A DNA stretch of 64,000 bases from Bacteroidia bacterium (GTDB lineage: Bacteria > Bacteroidota > Ignavibacteria > SZUA-365). A model generated the notes under the pieces. The model was not told the origin of the DNA. It made no database searches and saw nothing but the letters and a program-made list of their open reading frames with translations. Where the stretch lies: NCBI GenBank assembly GCA_027493955.1, contig JAOSJT010000001.1:697131-761130 (forward strand), read 5' to 3'. A program made the position numbers and the translations under genes. Below are positions 54,109 to 63,099 of this stretch, piece after piece; position 1 is the stretch's first letter, and every line of letters begins with the position of its first letter.

Positions 54109-56232
54109 ATGGTTCACAAGCGTATTCATCCTGTCATCGTTCAGGTCCTGCGGCTGGTACCGTTGCTGCTGTTGTGTACCTGCGGCGCGCATGCCCAATA
54201 CAGACTGAAACTTTCCTCGCCCGATTTTACCCGTTACCCGCTTATTGAGCTGCCCTTCGAGATCATTGACAACACTTCCGCTATCGATACGATTCGGGCG
54301 GACGCGATTCGCGTTTTTGAAAACGGCAAAGAAATGCAACCCGTGCAGGTCGAATGCGGTGGATATACGGTGGCCCAGAAAATCCATTTCATGTTTCTGA
54401 TGGATGTGAGCTACAGTATGGCATTCCGTGAGGGCTCGAGCGAAAAAGATCCGGACAGCGTGAAGTGGCGCACCGCCAAGCGCGTGTTCAACGACGCGTA
54501 TCGCTCGCTGCGCGATACCGACGAAGCGGCCCTGGCGAGTTTCGCCGCGGATTTCGATGTCGAACAGTTCTTTACCACCGATAAAAAAGCCCTCACCGAC
54601 GCGACCATGGGCATGGCGTTGCGAAGCGGAACAGCCATTTACGACGCGGTGGTCAATGCCGTCTCGCTGCTCGAGCAGCGCGAAGGCAAACGCGTGATCA
54701 TTCTTCTCACGGATGGTGTGGACAACTGGTCGCAAAGCACCTTGCGCCAGGCCGTGAATATGGCCTGGGGTCGCGGGATTCCGGTGCATGTCATAGGTTT
54801 GGGGTTTTACGTGGATCAGACCGACCCCTTTCGGGTGGACAAGGATACACTGCAGGCCATCGCGGACGGGACGGGCGGGAAAGCCTATTTTACCGCCAAG
54901 TCCGAAGAGCTGGCGGAAATTTTCGAACGCATTATCAAAAGCATTTATACCGTGTCCTGTGTCGCGCGCTACACCTCGCCGGATACGTGCAGCGACGGGG
55001 CCGCACGCGTCGTGTCGGTACAGGCGACGGTGAAGGGAAGCACCCTGATCGAACAGGTGGTGTACACCTTGCCGGATCTGCGCTCACGTTTGCGCCTGCA
55101 CGCTGCGTTTCCTTCCGAAGCCACCCATGAGCAGGTGTACAGTATACCATTGCTCGCCGAGGGAGAAATCCGTCCCGGCCAACAATTGCATGCGGATTTT
55201 ACCTTTCGCTATGACCCGGCGCATCTCGAATTCCGCGGCCTCGATGCAACACCCGCATTGCTGAACCCCGCCGATGTAACGGTGAATGAAAACCCGCCGG
55301 GTGAACTTCACTTCTCGGTGGCCGGAGCGATGCCCGTTTCCGGTCTTCCCTACGGGAGCCCGCAGGCATTGTTCACGATGAACTTTTATGTGCCGCGTCA
55401 TGACACTATCGCCACCACCTCGATGAGCCTCGCGGTGGGGGGGATGTATCAGAACTGTACCATCCTCGGCACGGGCAGCAGCCAGAGCATACGTGTGCAA
55501 GGATGTCCGGCGGAGCTGTCTATTGTGCTGGACACGACGGTCATCGCCCTTCCGGGTTCGGACTTTTACCTGCCTGTGTATTTGAAAACCGATCTTGATC
55601 CCCGTCAGTCCGTTCATACGGTATTCACCATCGTCCACGGACCGGAAATCGAGTATCTCGGGTACTCGCTCAAAGGCACTATCCTGGAGGGCGCCGATAT
55701 TACCCTGACACAGGACGCCGGTCTGCTGTCTTTTGAAGCATACTCCGCGATGCCGGCACTGCGTTCAGGTGTGTTGCTCTATCTGCGTTTGCGTGCCGCC
55801 AAATTGAAAGAGGCGGGAAGAGCGGATTTCACACTGCTCGTCTCCCGTTTCACCCAGCAATCTCTGGAGACTTCGTCGTTTGTCTGCAATCCTCCCATTC
55901 GCATCAGCGGCGCGGATGTATGGATAGACGGTATCTGCGCTCCGCTCGTCCGTCGCAAAGCGATCACCGTGCTTCAAAGTGTGTATCCACAGCCCATTAC
56001 CTCCGCGGACGCCGCTGTCGGGATTGATTTTTCTTCCTATGGTGTTGGAGCTGTTTCACTGCGTGTCGTGGACGCATCCGGAAAAACCGTATCCATCATT
56101 ACGGACGGAATGCTGCCCGACGGCAAGCACAGCGTGTTGTGGCATACGGGTGCTTTGCCTCCCGGCATGTATTTTATCGTCTTGCGGCAAGATGACGCCG
56201 CTGATTCCAGAAAAATCCTCATCCAAAGGTAG
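54109..56232 (+). CDS. Secreted VWA-domain protein with T9SS sorting domain (copy 1)
   Basis: 707 residues from the ATG at 54109 with signal peptide ending 'CTCGAHAQ'. VWA domain at ~90-290 with MIDAS 'LMDVSYSMAF' (Asp99), 'ALRSGTAIYDAV', and 'IILLTDGVDNW'. Then ~330 residues of cohesin- or Ig-like beta sandwiches ('ADFTFRYDPAHLEFRGLD'), and a C-terminal T9SS-like sorting domain ('AVSLRVVDASGKTVSII', 'LPPGMYFIVLRQDD'). The following gene is a full-length paralogue. It is probably surface-exposed or released, and metal-dependent adhesion is a reasonable inference from the VWA domain. Confidence 0.85.
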   Translation: MVHKRIHPVIVQVLRLVPLLLLCTCGAHAQYRLKLSSPDFTRYPLIELPFEIIDNTSAIDTIRADAIRVFENGKEMQPVQVECGGYTVAQKIHFMFLMDVSYSMAFREGSSEKDPDSVKWRTAKRVFNDAYRSLRDTDEAALASFAADFDVEQFFTTDKKALTDATMGMALRSGTAIYDAVVNAVSLLEQREGKRVIILLTDGVDNWSQSTLRQAVNMAWGRGIPVHVIGLGFYVDQTDPFRVDKDTLQAIADGTGGKAYFTAKSEELAEIFERIIKSIYTVSCVARYTSPDTCSDGAARVVSVQATVKGSTLIEQVVYTLPDLRSRLRLHAAFPSEATHEQVYSIPLLAEGEIRPGQQLHADFTFRYDPAHLEFRGLDATPALLNPADVTVNENPPGELHFSVAGAMPVSGLPYGSPQALFTMNFYVPRHDTIATTSMSLAVGGMYQNCTILGTGSSQSIRVQGCPAELSIVLDTTVIALPGSDFYLPVYLKTDLDPRQSVHTVFTIVHGPEIEYLGYSLKGTILEGADITLTQDAGLLSFEAYSAMPALRSGVLLYLRLRAAKLKEAGRADFTLLVSRFTQQSLETSSFVCNPPIRISGADVWIDGICAPLVRRKAITVLQSVYPQPITSADAAVGIDFSSYGVGAVSLRVVDASGKTVSIITDGMLPDGKHSVLWHTGALPPGMYFIVLRQDDAADSRKILIQR

Positions 56233-58284
56233 GTGCGTTTGAATCGCTTTGTACTTTTGCTCTTCGCTGTGTGTATGCTCGCTATCGACGCCGCCGCGCA
56301 GCGGACTCTTTCCATAGACATCACCCAGGTCCGGCTCGACGAATTTCCGCTCATTCGCGTCCACCTGCAAGTGCGAAGGGAGGGTGCGGTGCCTGTGCAG
56401 TTGGCCGAATTGTCGCCCCTTGTCACGGAAAACGGCATCCCGCAAACCATCGAATCCCTTGTCTGTCCGGACGACGGCTCCATACGCCTGTCGCTCGCGA
56501 TTGTGCTGGATCGCTCGGGCAGTATGGCCAGGTTTCCGAACGATCCGAACAGGGTGGATCCGGACAGTGTGAAAATGCGTGATGCCAAACGCGCGATAGC
56601 GGGCTTTCTCGATCTCCTGACCCCGCGCGACGAGGCGGGAATATTCACCTTTACCACTTCGACCGTTTTTCAGACCCACCTCTTCACGGTAGAACAGGAT
56701 TTCACCACCGATATCGACGCGCTCAAGGGATCCCTGGTGCCGATCGTCGCACTGGGCGGAACACGCATGTGGGAGGCGATCATCGACGCGGTGCGTCTTC
56801 TTCGCGTGCGACCCGGTCGCAAAGCGATGATTCTCGTAACGGACGGGAAAAACACGCAGGGAAATAATTTCCGTCAGCAAGCGGTACAGGACGCCGTCAA
56901 TGCCGGGATCCCCGTCTACAGCATCGGGATAGGCGCCGACGTAGACGTGTTTGAGCTCAACGCGCTCGGCACGGCTACCGGTGGACGCTTCTACAACGCT
57001 CCGGGCAGCGATGGACTCAACGCCATTTTTACTCTCATAGCGAACGAGCTTATCACCGACGAATGCGTGCTCAAGTATCGCAGCAGCGCCACTTGCCCCG
57101 ATGCGACGCAACGTCTGGTGGACGTGCAGGTAGGCGGCGGCGGTTTGATTGCCGAGGATGATACGACGTATTCGGCCCCCGACGCCAGAGAGCGCATAGC
57201 CTTCGAGGCGCGTCCGCCAGCCACAATCGCATCGCGCAGTCGCCTTCGGATTCCGGTGTATCCTACTACATCTGTCAACAGCGCGACGGCAGTAACGTAT
57301 TCAATGACAGTACGTTACGATAATACCTTCATGCGTTGGTTGAGCGTGGATGCGACAGGCGGCGTCTCCGAAGGGCTGCCGTTGAACGTGCGGGAGAGCA
57401 GTCCGGGAGTATTGCTTGTGGATATGCCGGGCGGAGTACCCGCACGGCCGGACGGGCCGTTATTCACGCTGGACTTCGACGTGTTGGCCGTTCCCGACGA
57501 TTTCCCCACGACCGTTATCATCAGCGAAGCGCGTTTCGCGACGCTGTGTCCCTTTATTGTGACCGCCTTCCCCGGATCGCTCACGCTGCTGCCTTGCGAG
57601 GAGCGATTCACGATGGGCGAGACGCAGCGCATGGTCGTATTACCCGGCGAAGCTGTGACCGTGCCGATTCGCATGGATCCGCAGCCTACCGTTGGTGACC
57701 GCATTGTCTATCGTGGCGGAATCACCTACGATCCGTCATTACTGCGCTTTGACGGTTTATCGTTGCTTGGCGGTGTGGTGGATGGTTCCGCGCTGGTCAC
57801 AGGTGGAGACGGAACGCTCGACGTCAGTATTGACGGCCTGGCCAGGGCCGGCTCGGATGTGTTCGCTACTTTGCGCTTCACCTCGGCCAGTCTCAAAAAT
57901 GCGGAGCGCACCGTTGTGACCCTTTCATCCAGGGAATTCAGCACCGCGTGCAAGGTAGTGGCGCAATGGAATCCTGTGGAGCTATTCGTGGACGGCATCT
58001 GTCAGCCGCTGGTGCGGAGAAAAGCGGTGGCCCAGTTTAGCAATCATCCCAATCCCGTGTCCGGGCCCACCACGTTTACCTTCACCGTGCCGGAAGAGGG
58101 CGCGGTTCGGCTGTTCATCATCGACAGCTATGGCAGACAGCTGCGGCAACTCTTGCATGCGAAGCTGCCGGCGGGAGAGTACACGCACAGCTTCGACGCC
58201 ACGGATCTTCCGGCCGGCGACTACCTCGGCGTGCTCGAAACCCCCGGTGGTATGCTGACGAGAAAAATCCTGCTGGTGAAATAA
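56233..58284 (+). CDS. Secreted VWA-domain protein with T9SS sorting domain (copy 2)
   Basis: 683 residues from a GTG at 56233, immediately after the stop of copy 1, with AAGGTAGG as ribosome site. Signal peptide 'RFVLLLFAVCMLAIDAAAQ'. VWA domain with MIDAS 'VLDRSGSMARF' (Asp93), 'LGGTRMWEAII' and 'ILVTDGKNTQG'. The rest mirrors copy 1: beta sandwiches ('SMTVRYDNTFMRWLSVD'), the shared 'WIDGICAPLVRRKA'/'FVDGICQPLVRRKA' block, and a T9SS sorting domain ('HPNPVSGPTTFTFTV', 'LPAGDYLGVLET', 'RKILLVK'). The two are tandem duplicates that have diverged. Confidence 0.87.
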   Translation: MRLNRFVLLLFAVCMLAIDAAAQRTLSIDITQVRLDEFPLIRVHLQVRREGAVPVQLAELSPLVTENGIPQTIESLVCPDDGSIRLSLAIVLDRSGSMARFPNDPNRVDPDSVKMRDAKRAIAGFLDLLTPRDEAGIFTFTTSTVFQTHLFTVEQDFTTDIDALKGSLVPIVALGGTRMWEAIIDAVRLLRVRPGRKAMILVTDGKNTQGNNFRQQAVQDAVNAGIPVYSIGIGADVDVFELNALGTATGGRFYNAPGSDGLNAIFTLIANELITDECVLKYRSSATCPDATQRLVDVQVGGGGLIAEDDTTYSAPDARERIAFEARPPATIASRSRLRIPVYPTTSVNSATAVTYSMTVRYDNTFMRWLSVDATGGVSEGLPLNVRESSPGVLLVDMPGGVPARPDGPLFTLDFDVLAVPDDFPTTVIISEARFATLCPFIVTAFPGSLTLLPCEERFTMGETQRMVVLPGEAVTVPIRMDPQPTVGDRIVYRGGITYDPSLLRFDGLSLLGGVVDGSALVTGGDGTLDVSIDGLARAGSDVFATLRFTSASLKNAERTVVTLSSREFSTACKVVAQWNPVELFVDGICQPLVRRKAVAQFSNHPNPVSGPTTFTFTVPEEGAVRLFIIDSYGRQLRQLLHAKLPAGEYTHSFDATDLPAGDYLGVLETPGGMLTRKILLVK

Positions 58285-58529
58285 GTAACCGGCTTGGATA
58301 TCGGAAATCCTGCGGATCCGTACGCGGATGCTGCGGATTGCAGTGTATCGTCGCTGTAAGCTTTTTTCGAAACTGTGCCGAGGGATTGCTCAGGTCGCGC
58401 AATGAAAAGCGCGGCCTGTTTTCCCCGTTCGCATTCCGCGTCTTCCGCTCCGATTTTTCGGGCGGCACCCCTGTATTCTTCCTCCGCCTGAATCCGCGTA
58501 CATATCCCGCGAAAATCCGAGTACCGTTT

Positions 58530-59141
58530 CTACAGTTGCGCCCAGCTTCGTAACGTCTCCTGCAGCACGGTTTCCCCGAGCTGCGGGGTGTCGTACATAC
58601 CCGCGGCATTGCGCTGCCGCAGGGCTTCGTACAGCGACACGGCGGCGGCTACGGAAACGTTCAGACTTTCCACCATGCCCATCATGGGAATGAAGTACAC
58701 CCCGTCCGCGCGTTCACAAGCTTCATCGGACACACCGCGATTCTCGTTGCCCAGGATAATGGCCGTGGGCTGCGTGAAATCAATGCTGTGCAGACCCACC
58801 GCTTCGCGCGTGAGATGCGAGGCGTACACGCGAAACCCCTGAGAGCGCAGCGCGGCGAAACAGGAATCCACATCCGTATGCAACACGGTTTCCAGCCACT
58901 TTTTCGCGCTGGCGGAGCTCTGTTTGCCGTGACGCAGCAGATTGGGCGGCTCTTCCACCGTGTAGAGCAGATGCACGGTGTGGATGCCCGTCGCGTCGGC
59001 GCTGCGGAGAATGGCGCTGACATTGTGCGGATCCCAGACGTTTTCCAGCACGATACTGAGCGTGTTCTGCCTGCGGCGGAGCACTGTTTCCAGACGCTGT
59101 CGCCTGCGGTCGGTGATGGTTTCGAGCGTGTGTTTTCTCAT
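58530..59141 (-). CDS. trmH: TrmH-family tRNA/rRNA 2'-O-ribose methyltransferase
   Basis: 203 residues from the ATG at 59141, where homology starts; the frame upstream runs through the tRNA gene and cannot be coding. SPOUT motifs: 'LENVWDPHNVSAILRSADA' (motif 1, cut here to its core), 'IILGNENRGVSDEA' (motif 2) and 'IPMMGMVESLNVSVAAAVSLYEA' region (motif 3, trefoil knot). The length and sequence fit tRNA (Gm18) methyltransferase. It lies just downstream of a tRNA-Met gene on the same strand, separated by a terminator. Confidence 0.9.
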   Translation of the reverse strand: MRKHTLETITDRRRQRLETVLRRRQNTLSIVLENVWDPHNVSAILRSADATGIHTVHLLYTVEEPPNLLRHGKQSSASAKKWLETVLHTDVDSCFAALRSQGFRVYASHLTREAVGLHSIDFTQPTAIILGNENRGVSDEACERADGVYFIPMMGMVESLNVSVAAAVSLYEALRQRNAAGMYDTPQLGETVLQETLRSWAQL

Positions 59142-59227
59142 GCGGCAGGAAGGGGCTGTGGTACTCGGGGTGTGCTGCGTACGCGGCTTCCCGGATGCGG
59201 CTAGCGCATGCAGGGGCACAGAAAGAA

Positions 59228-59251
59228 AAAAGCCACCGCGAGATGGCTTTT
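59228..59251 (-). terminator. Terminator of the tRNA-Met transcript
   Basis: 8-bp stem AAAAGCCA / TGGCTTTT with an 8-nt loop, with T residues following on the minus strand, placed immediately after the 3' end of the tRNA. It separates the tRNA from trmH. Confidence 0.85.
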
Positions 59252-59252
59252 G

Positions 59253-59325
59253 TAGCGGGTGACGGACTCGAACCGCCGACACGTGGATTATGATTCCACT
59301 GCTCTACCGACTGAGCTAACCCGCC
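59253..59325 (-). tRNA. tRNA-Met (anticodon CAT)
   Basis: 73-nt cloverleaf read on the minus strand: acceptor GGCGGGT pairing with ACCCGCT (first pair G-U), D-arm TAGCTCAGTCGGTAGAGCA, anticodon arm GTGGA-ATCATAA-TCCAC with anticodon CAT at 59290-59292, T-arm with GTTCGAGTC. Discriminator A; CCA is not encoded. It is elongator Met by general form, though a tRNA-Ile2 (lysidine-modified CAT) cannot be excluded without a full set. Confidence 0.93.
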
Positions 59326-59400
59326 GGAGAAAAACAATATACTCCGGAGAGGGGAGAAAGGCAAACACCGGCGCGTTCTCAATTGCGTTACCGCAGCGCA

Positions 59401-60320
59401 TAGGGAATGAAACGCAAAGACGCAGAGGGGCAGAGACGCAGAGGCTTTCTTTAAGGGGCTGGTATCGTGGAGCTCGTCTCGTGACGAAAGGGAAGTGACG
59501 CGGAAGCGTTGGTGATGTGTCTGGGTTCATTCTGAAACGATCGAGATGGATAATACCGCCACCCACATCTTGAGCGAAGGCTCGGCGATTCCTCCCCCCA
59601 TAATTTTCCTCTGCGCCTCTGCTGCTCTGCGCCTCTGCGTTAGGAAATGAAACGCAGAGACGCAGAGGGGCAGAGACGCAGAGGCTTTCTTTAAGGGGCT
59701 GGTATCGTGGCGTTCGTCTCGTTACGAAAGGGAAGTGACGCGGAAGCGTTGGTGATGTGTCTGGGTTCATTCTGAAACGATCGAGATGGATAATACCGCC
59801 ACCCACATCTTGAGCGAAGGCTCGGCGATTCCTCCCCCTATAATTTTCCTCTGCGCCTCTGCTGCTCTGCGCCTCTGCGTTAAATCTCCCTCCGCGCCTC
59901 TGCACCTTTGCGTCTCTGCGTTAGGGAATGAAACGCAAAGACGCCCCTTCGACTACGCTCAGGAGGGGCAGAGACGCAGAGGCTTTTTTTTAGGGGCTGG
60001 TATCGTGGAGCTCGTCTCGTGACGAAACGGAAGTGACGCGGAAGCGTCGGTGATGTGTCTGGGTTCATTCTGAAACGATCGAGATGGATAATACCGCCAC
60101 CCACATCTTGAGCGAAGGCTCGGCGATTCCTCCCCCCATAATTTTTCCTCTGCGCCTCTGCACCTTTGCGTCTCTGCGTTAAATGTCCCTCTGCGCCTCT
60201 GCGTTAAATCTGCCTCCGCGCCTCTGCGTTAAATCTCCCTCCGCGCCTCTGCGCTAGGGAATGCAGCGCAAAGGCGCCCCTTCGACTACGCTCAGGAGGG
60301 GCAAAGCCGCAGAGTGTATC
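59401..60320. repeat. Tandem array of ~240-bp elements with octamer-built inverted arms (cluster A)
   Basis: Three full units and one partial, starting near 59401, 59641, 59922 and 60254. Each has a left arm of about four 8-bp units (CGCAGAGN), a 163-bp core, and a right arm of the complementary octamers; in unit 1 the arms (59411-59444 and 59608-59641) match at 30 of 34 positions. Units 3 and 4 carry the insert CCCTTCGACTACGCTCAGG in the left arm, and unit 3 has extra right-arm octamers. The core is nearly identical in all copies. With the spacer to the TfoX gene it fills the gap 59326-60396; no gene is seen there. Confidence 0.93.
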
Positions 60321-60396
60321 CGTTGGGAAACACAGACGCCAGTACTATTTTTCGACCTGTTCTCAAACGGATTCACTCCAGACAGGAAACGGCACT

Positions 60397-60723
60397 ATGG
60401 CTTCTGACAAGCAATTCGTGGACTTCGTAACCGACCAGATCCGCGGGGCCGGCGAAATCGTTGCAAAAAAGATGTTTGGCGAGTACGGAGTATTCTCCGA
60501 CGGAAAAATATTCGGCTTGATCTGCGACAACAAACTCTTTATCAAAGCCACCGAAGCGGGGAGGAAGTATATCGGGACGGTGGTCGAGGCTCCGCCCTAT
60601 CCCGGCGCGAAACCGAGCTTTCTTATCGGCGAAACTATCGAAGACGCCGCCTGGCTCAGTGAGCTGGTGCGGGTGACGCTGCGGGAATTACCGGCGCCGA
60701 AACCCAAAAAGCGAAAAGCGTAA
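60397..60723 (+). CDS. TfoX N-terminal-domain protein
   Basis: 108 residues. Matches the TfoX/Sxy N-terminal domain: 'VAKKMFGEYGVFSDGKIFGL', cut as 'KMFGEYGVFSDGK', 'DNKLFIKATEAGRKY', and 'EAPPYPGAKPSFLI'. In gamma-proteobacteria TfoX regulates competence genes, but stand-alone N-terminal-domain proteins are widespread and their job is unclear. The C-terminus is a short Lys/Pro-rich tail. It lies between two intergenic repeat clusters and has no operon partner. Confidence 0.88.
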   Translation: MASDKQFVDFVTDQIRGAGEIVAKKMFGEYGVFSDGKIFGLICDNKLFIKATEAGRKYIGTVVEAPPYPGAKPSFLIGETIEDAAWLSELVRVTLRELPAPKPKKRKA

Positions 60724-60801
60724 TACCAGCGGAGTTCCGTACCACCGGAATGACGCTGGATTCGTCCCTCTCAGCAGCGTCACGGTCGCCATACCCGCCG
60801 C

Positions 60802-61232
60802 GATAGATTCTGCGTCTCCGCTTCGCTCCGCATAGAATGACCGTGGGCTGTCACCCTGCGCGAAGCCGAAGGGGCCTGCCCTGAGCGAAGCTGAAGGGGC
60901 CTGCCCTGAGCGAAGTCGCCGTCACCCTGCGCGAAGCGAAGCGAGTCGCAGGGCCTGTCCTGAGCGAAGCCGAAGGGTCCAACGCGGGGAGGGATAGATT
61001 CTGCGACTCCGCTTCGCTCCGCGCAGAATGACCGCAGTGTGTCACCCTGCGAGAAGCCGAAGGTGCCTGCCCTGAGCGAAGCCGAAGGGGCCTGCCCTGA
61101 GCGAAGCCGCCGTCACCCTGCGCGAAGCGAAGCGAGTCGCAGGGTCCAACGCGGGGAGCGATACATTCTGCGACTCCGCTTCACTTCGCGCAGAATGACC
61201 GCAGTTTGTCACCCTGCGAGAAGCCGAAGGGG
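60802..61232. repeat. Composite palindromic repeat cluster (cluster B), three ~170-190-bp units
   Basis: Units begin at 60802, 60993 and 61160 with GATAGATTCTGCG or a variant. Each contains hairpin arms ATTCTGCG / CGCAGAAT, a second pair CCCTGCG / CGCAGGG, and copies of CCTGAGCGAAGCCGAAGGGG. The gap 60724-61589 holds this cluster; the remainder (61233-61589) has no gene or motif I recognise apart from the AT-rich run-up to the next gene. Confidence 0.88.
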
Positions 61233-61589
61233 CCAATGTGGCCTTGCGCGATGTGACCATTGAGAGAGAAGGTACATGCTGCCTTCATGGCTATATGACA
61301 CCTGAGCGTGTTAAAGTATTCCCAATGTAGTGTTTTTTTTTCAGCCTACCTCGCTTTGGGCAGGGTAGGGGTGGGCAAAGATAACTGAAGCATGAGGGCC
61401 GGATAAAGCCACCCGAAACGATGCGAGGCAAATAATCGAAAATGAGAGGCACAATTCACGGAGAAAACGTCCCGGAGGCAGCATCGTGGAGACGTACGGT
61501 ATGACAATGTCTATTGGGGAAATATCCCTCCCTTGACTTCCTCCTTATCCTGCGCTAACATTCCTGTTTCTAACAGAAACGGAGTCCCC

Positions 61590-63059
61590 ATGACTGGCAA
61601 AGGTAACCGAAGCTGCAGGCACGACTGTTGGTACGTGCAAGTGTTCCTCCCGGTGCTGCTCGCAATGCTCTTTCTGCCTGCGATTGTCAGCGCACAGCCC
61701 GTCTTCGTCGGTCTCGGAGGGGAGCATGTCACACATCTTGTTGCGGAGCAATGTGATCCGGGGGAGCGGTGGGTACCGGGCACGGCGAATCTGCTCTATG
61801 CGGCGGTAAAGGGCGGTGCGCTGCATCAGGGCTTTACCTGGGACGACAGCGGCGTGTGGCGGCGGCTGGAGGATATCGCGCCAACGATGGAGGATGTCAC
61901 CGCACTCACGGTGCAGCACTGGGGTGTGGGTCCGCGGGACGGCCTGTTTCTGCTCGCCGCCGTGCGGCATGATGCGGAAGCAACGGAGGCCGGCGTGCTG
62001 TTCAGACGCGCGGTGGATGCCTTCAATCCTGTGGGTGACGCATGGGTGCGGGCCGACAGCGGGATACTCCGCGGCGATACGGCGACGATAGTGTACGCGC
62101 TGGCGGCTTTTTACTATACCGGGCATACGCCGCCGCAAGCGGTGCTGGGCTGGACGGGGCTGCATCCGCTGCGCGGCGGCGCGGGCGGTGTGTTCTGGGA
62201 ACAGGGCGCAATGAATGGTCGCATTGCTCTGGCCATGGACGTCACGCCGAAGTGGTTCGGGCGTCACGCCTGGGCCGCGGGGCAAAGCGCGCAGGGCGTG
62301 GGCGAAGCCGCGTTGTACCGCTCCACCGATCAGGGCGAAAGCTGGCAGGAACGCCGCATCACATACCCCATACCCGCGGCGTGTAGCGCTGTGGCGGCAT
62401 GTCCGGGCAGTCCCGACACCGTAGCGGTGGTGTGCGCCGGCACCTTGTATCTGAGCCGCGATGCCGGTGTGACGCTGGATGAAGCATTCCGACTCTCCGC
62501 TGCGCACGTCACGAGCGTCGTCTTCGATCCGCTGTATCCCACGCATCTGTACGCCGCCACGGATGGCATGCTCGAAGTCTATCGCTCCACCGATCTGGGC
62601 GCTCGCTGGCACAAGCTCGCTCAGCCCTCGCCGCTGCCGTCCGCGCGTGTGACCTGCATGACCATGGCGATGATGGACACGGTACCGATGGGGCGTCCTC
62701 CGCGGCGGGGCTTGTTCCTCGGCACGACGGGTGCGGGCGTGTGGCGCTACGATGTGGATATGATCGTGCAGCACGCGGGGCCGCCGGGTGAACGGCCCGC
62801 GGAGCTGCGCTTACACATGCAGCCGAATCCCGCTACCACAAGCACGGAAATCCGCCTCAGCGGTGCGGCTGCGGGACCTGTCGTCGTCGCGCTGCGGGAT
62901 ATGCTTGGTCGCACGTTGCTGCAACGAACGCTGCATGCCGACAGCGAAGGCCAAGCTCGCGGAATTTTGGACGTGGCAGCTCTGCCGTCCGGCGTGTATG
63001 TTTTGCATGCGCCAGGCGCACCGCATGGTCGCCCGCTGCTGCTCCGCGTGCTGCGCTGA
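61590..63059 (+). CDS. Secreted propeller-like protein with T9SS sorting domain
   Basis: 489 residues from the ATG at 61590, set by GGAG 7 bases upstream and a signal peptide ('FLPVLLAMLFLPAIVSAQ'). The mature protein has BNR/sortilin-type blades: 'LYRSTDQGESWQERRI', 'TLYLSRDAGVTLDEAF', 'LEVYRSTDLGARWHKLA' (Asp-box-like S-x-D-x-G-x-x-W). The end is a T9SS sorting domain ('LHMQPNPATTSTEIRLSG', 'LRDMLGRTLLQ', 'LPSGVYVLHA'). It is probably a surface or released protein; glycan or protein binding is possible but not shown. Confidence 0.85.
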   Translation: MTGKGNRSCRHDCWYVQVFLPVLLAMLFLPAIVSAQPVFVGLGGEHVTHLVAEQCDPGERWVPGTANLLYAAVKGGALHQGFTWDDSGVWRRLEDIAPTMEDVTALTVQHWGVGPRDGLFLLAAVRHDAEATEAGVLFRRAVDAFNPVGDAWVRADSGILRGDTATIVYALAAFYYTGHTPPQAVLGWTGLHPLRGGAGGVFWEQGAMNGRIALAMDVTPKWFGRHAWAAGQSAQGVGEAALYRSTDQGESWQERRITYPIPAACSAVAACPGSPDTVAVVCAGTLYLSRDAGVTLDEAFRLSAAHVTSVVFDPLYPTHLYAATDGMLEVYRSTDLGARWHKLAQPSPLPSARVTCMTMAMMDTVPMGRPPRRGLFLGTTGAGVWRYDVDMIVQHAGPPGERPAELRLHMQPNPATTSTEIRLSGAAAGPVVVALRDMLGRTLLQRTLHADSEGQARGILDVAALPSGVYVLHAPGAPHGRPLLLRVLR

Positions 63060-63099
63060 GAGAGAACAGCGCCCATCCAGGCACTCCGCGCCGCTGCGT

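Noticed and set aside
59288-59905. Minus-strand frame with repeated 'GGGIIHLDRFRMNPDTSP' blocks
   Set aside because: The unit length of 240 bp is a multiple of three, so an accidental frame repeats; the frame also enters the tRNA gene and later units change length by 17 bp.
60851-61263. Frames reading 'PALSEAEG' and 'LRAGPFSFAQG' type sequence
   Set aside because: These are translations of the cluster B palindromic repeat, a pattern common in spurious predictions.
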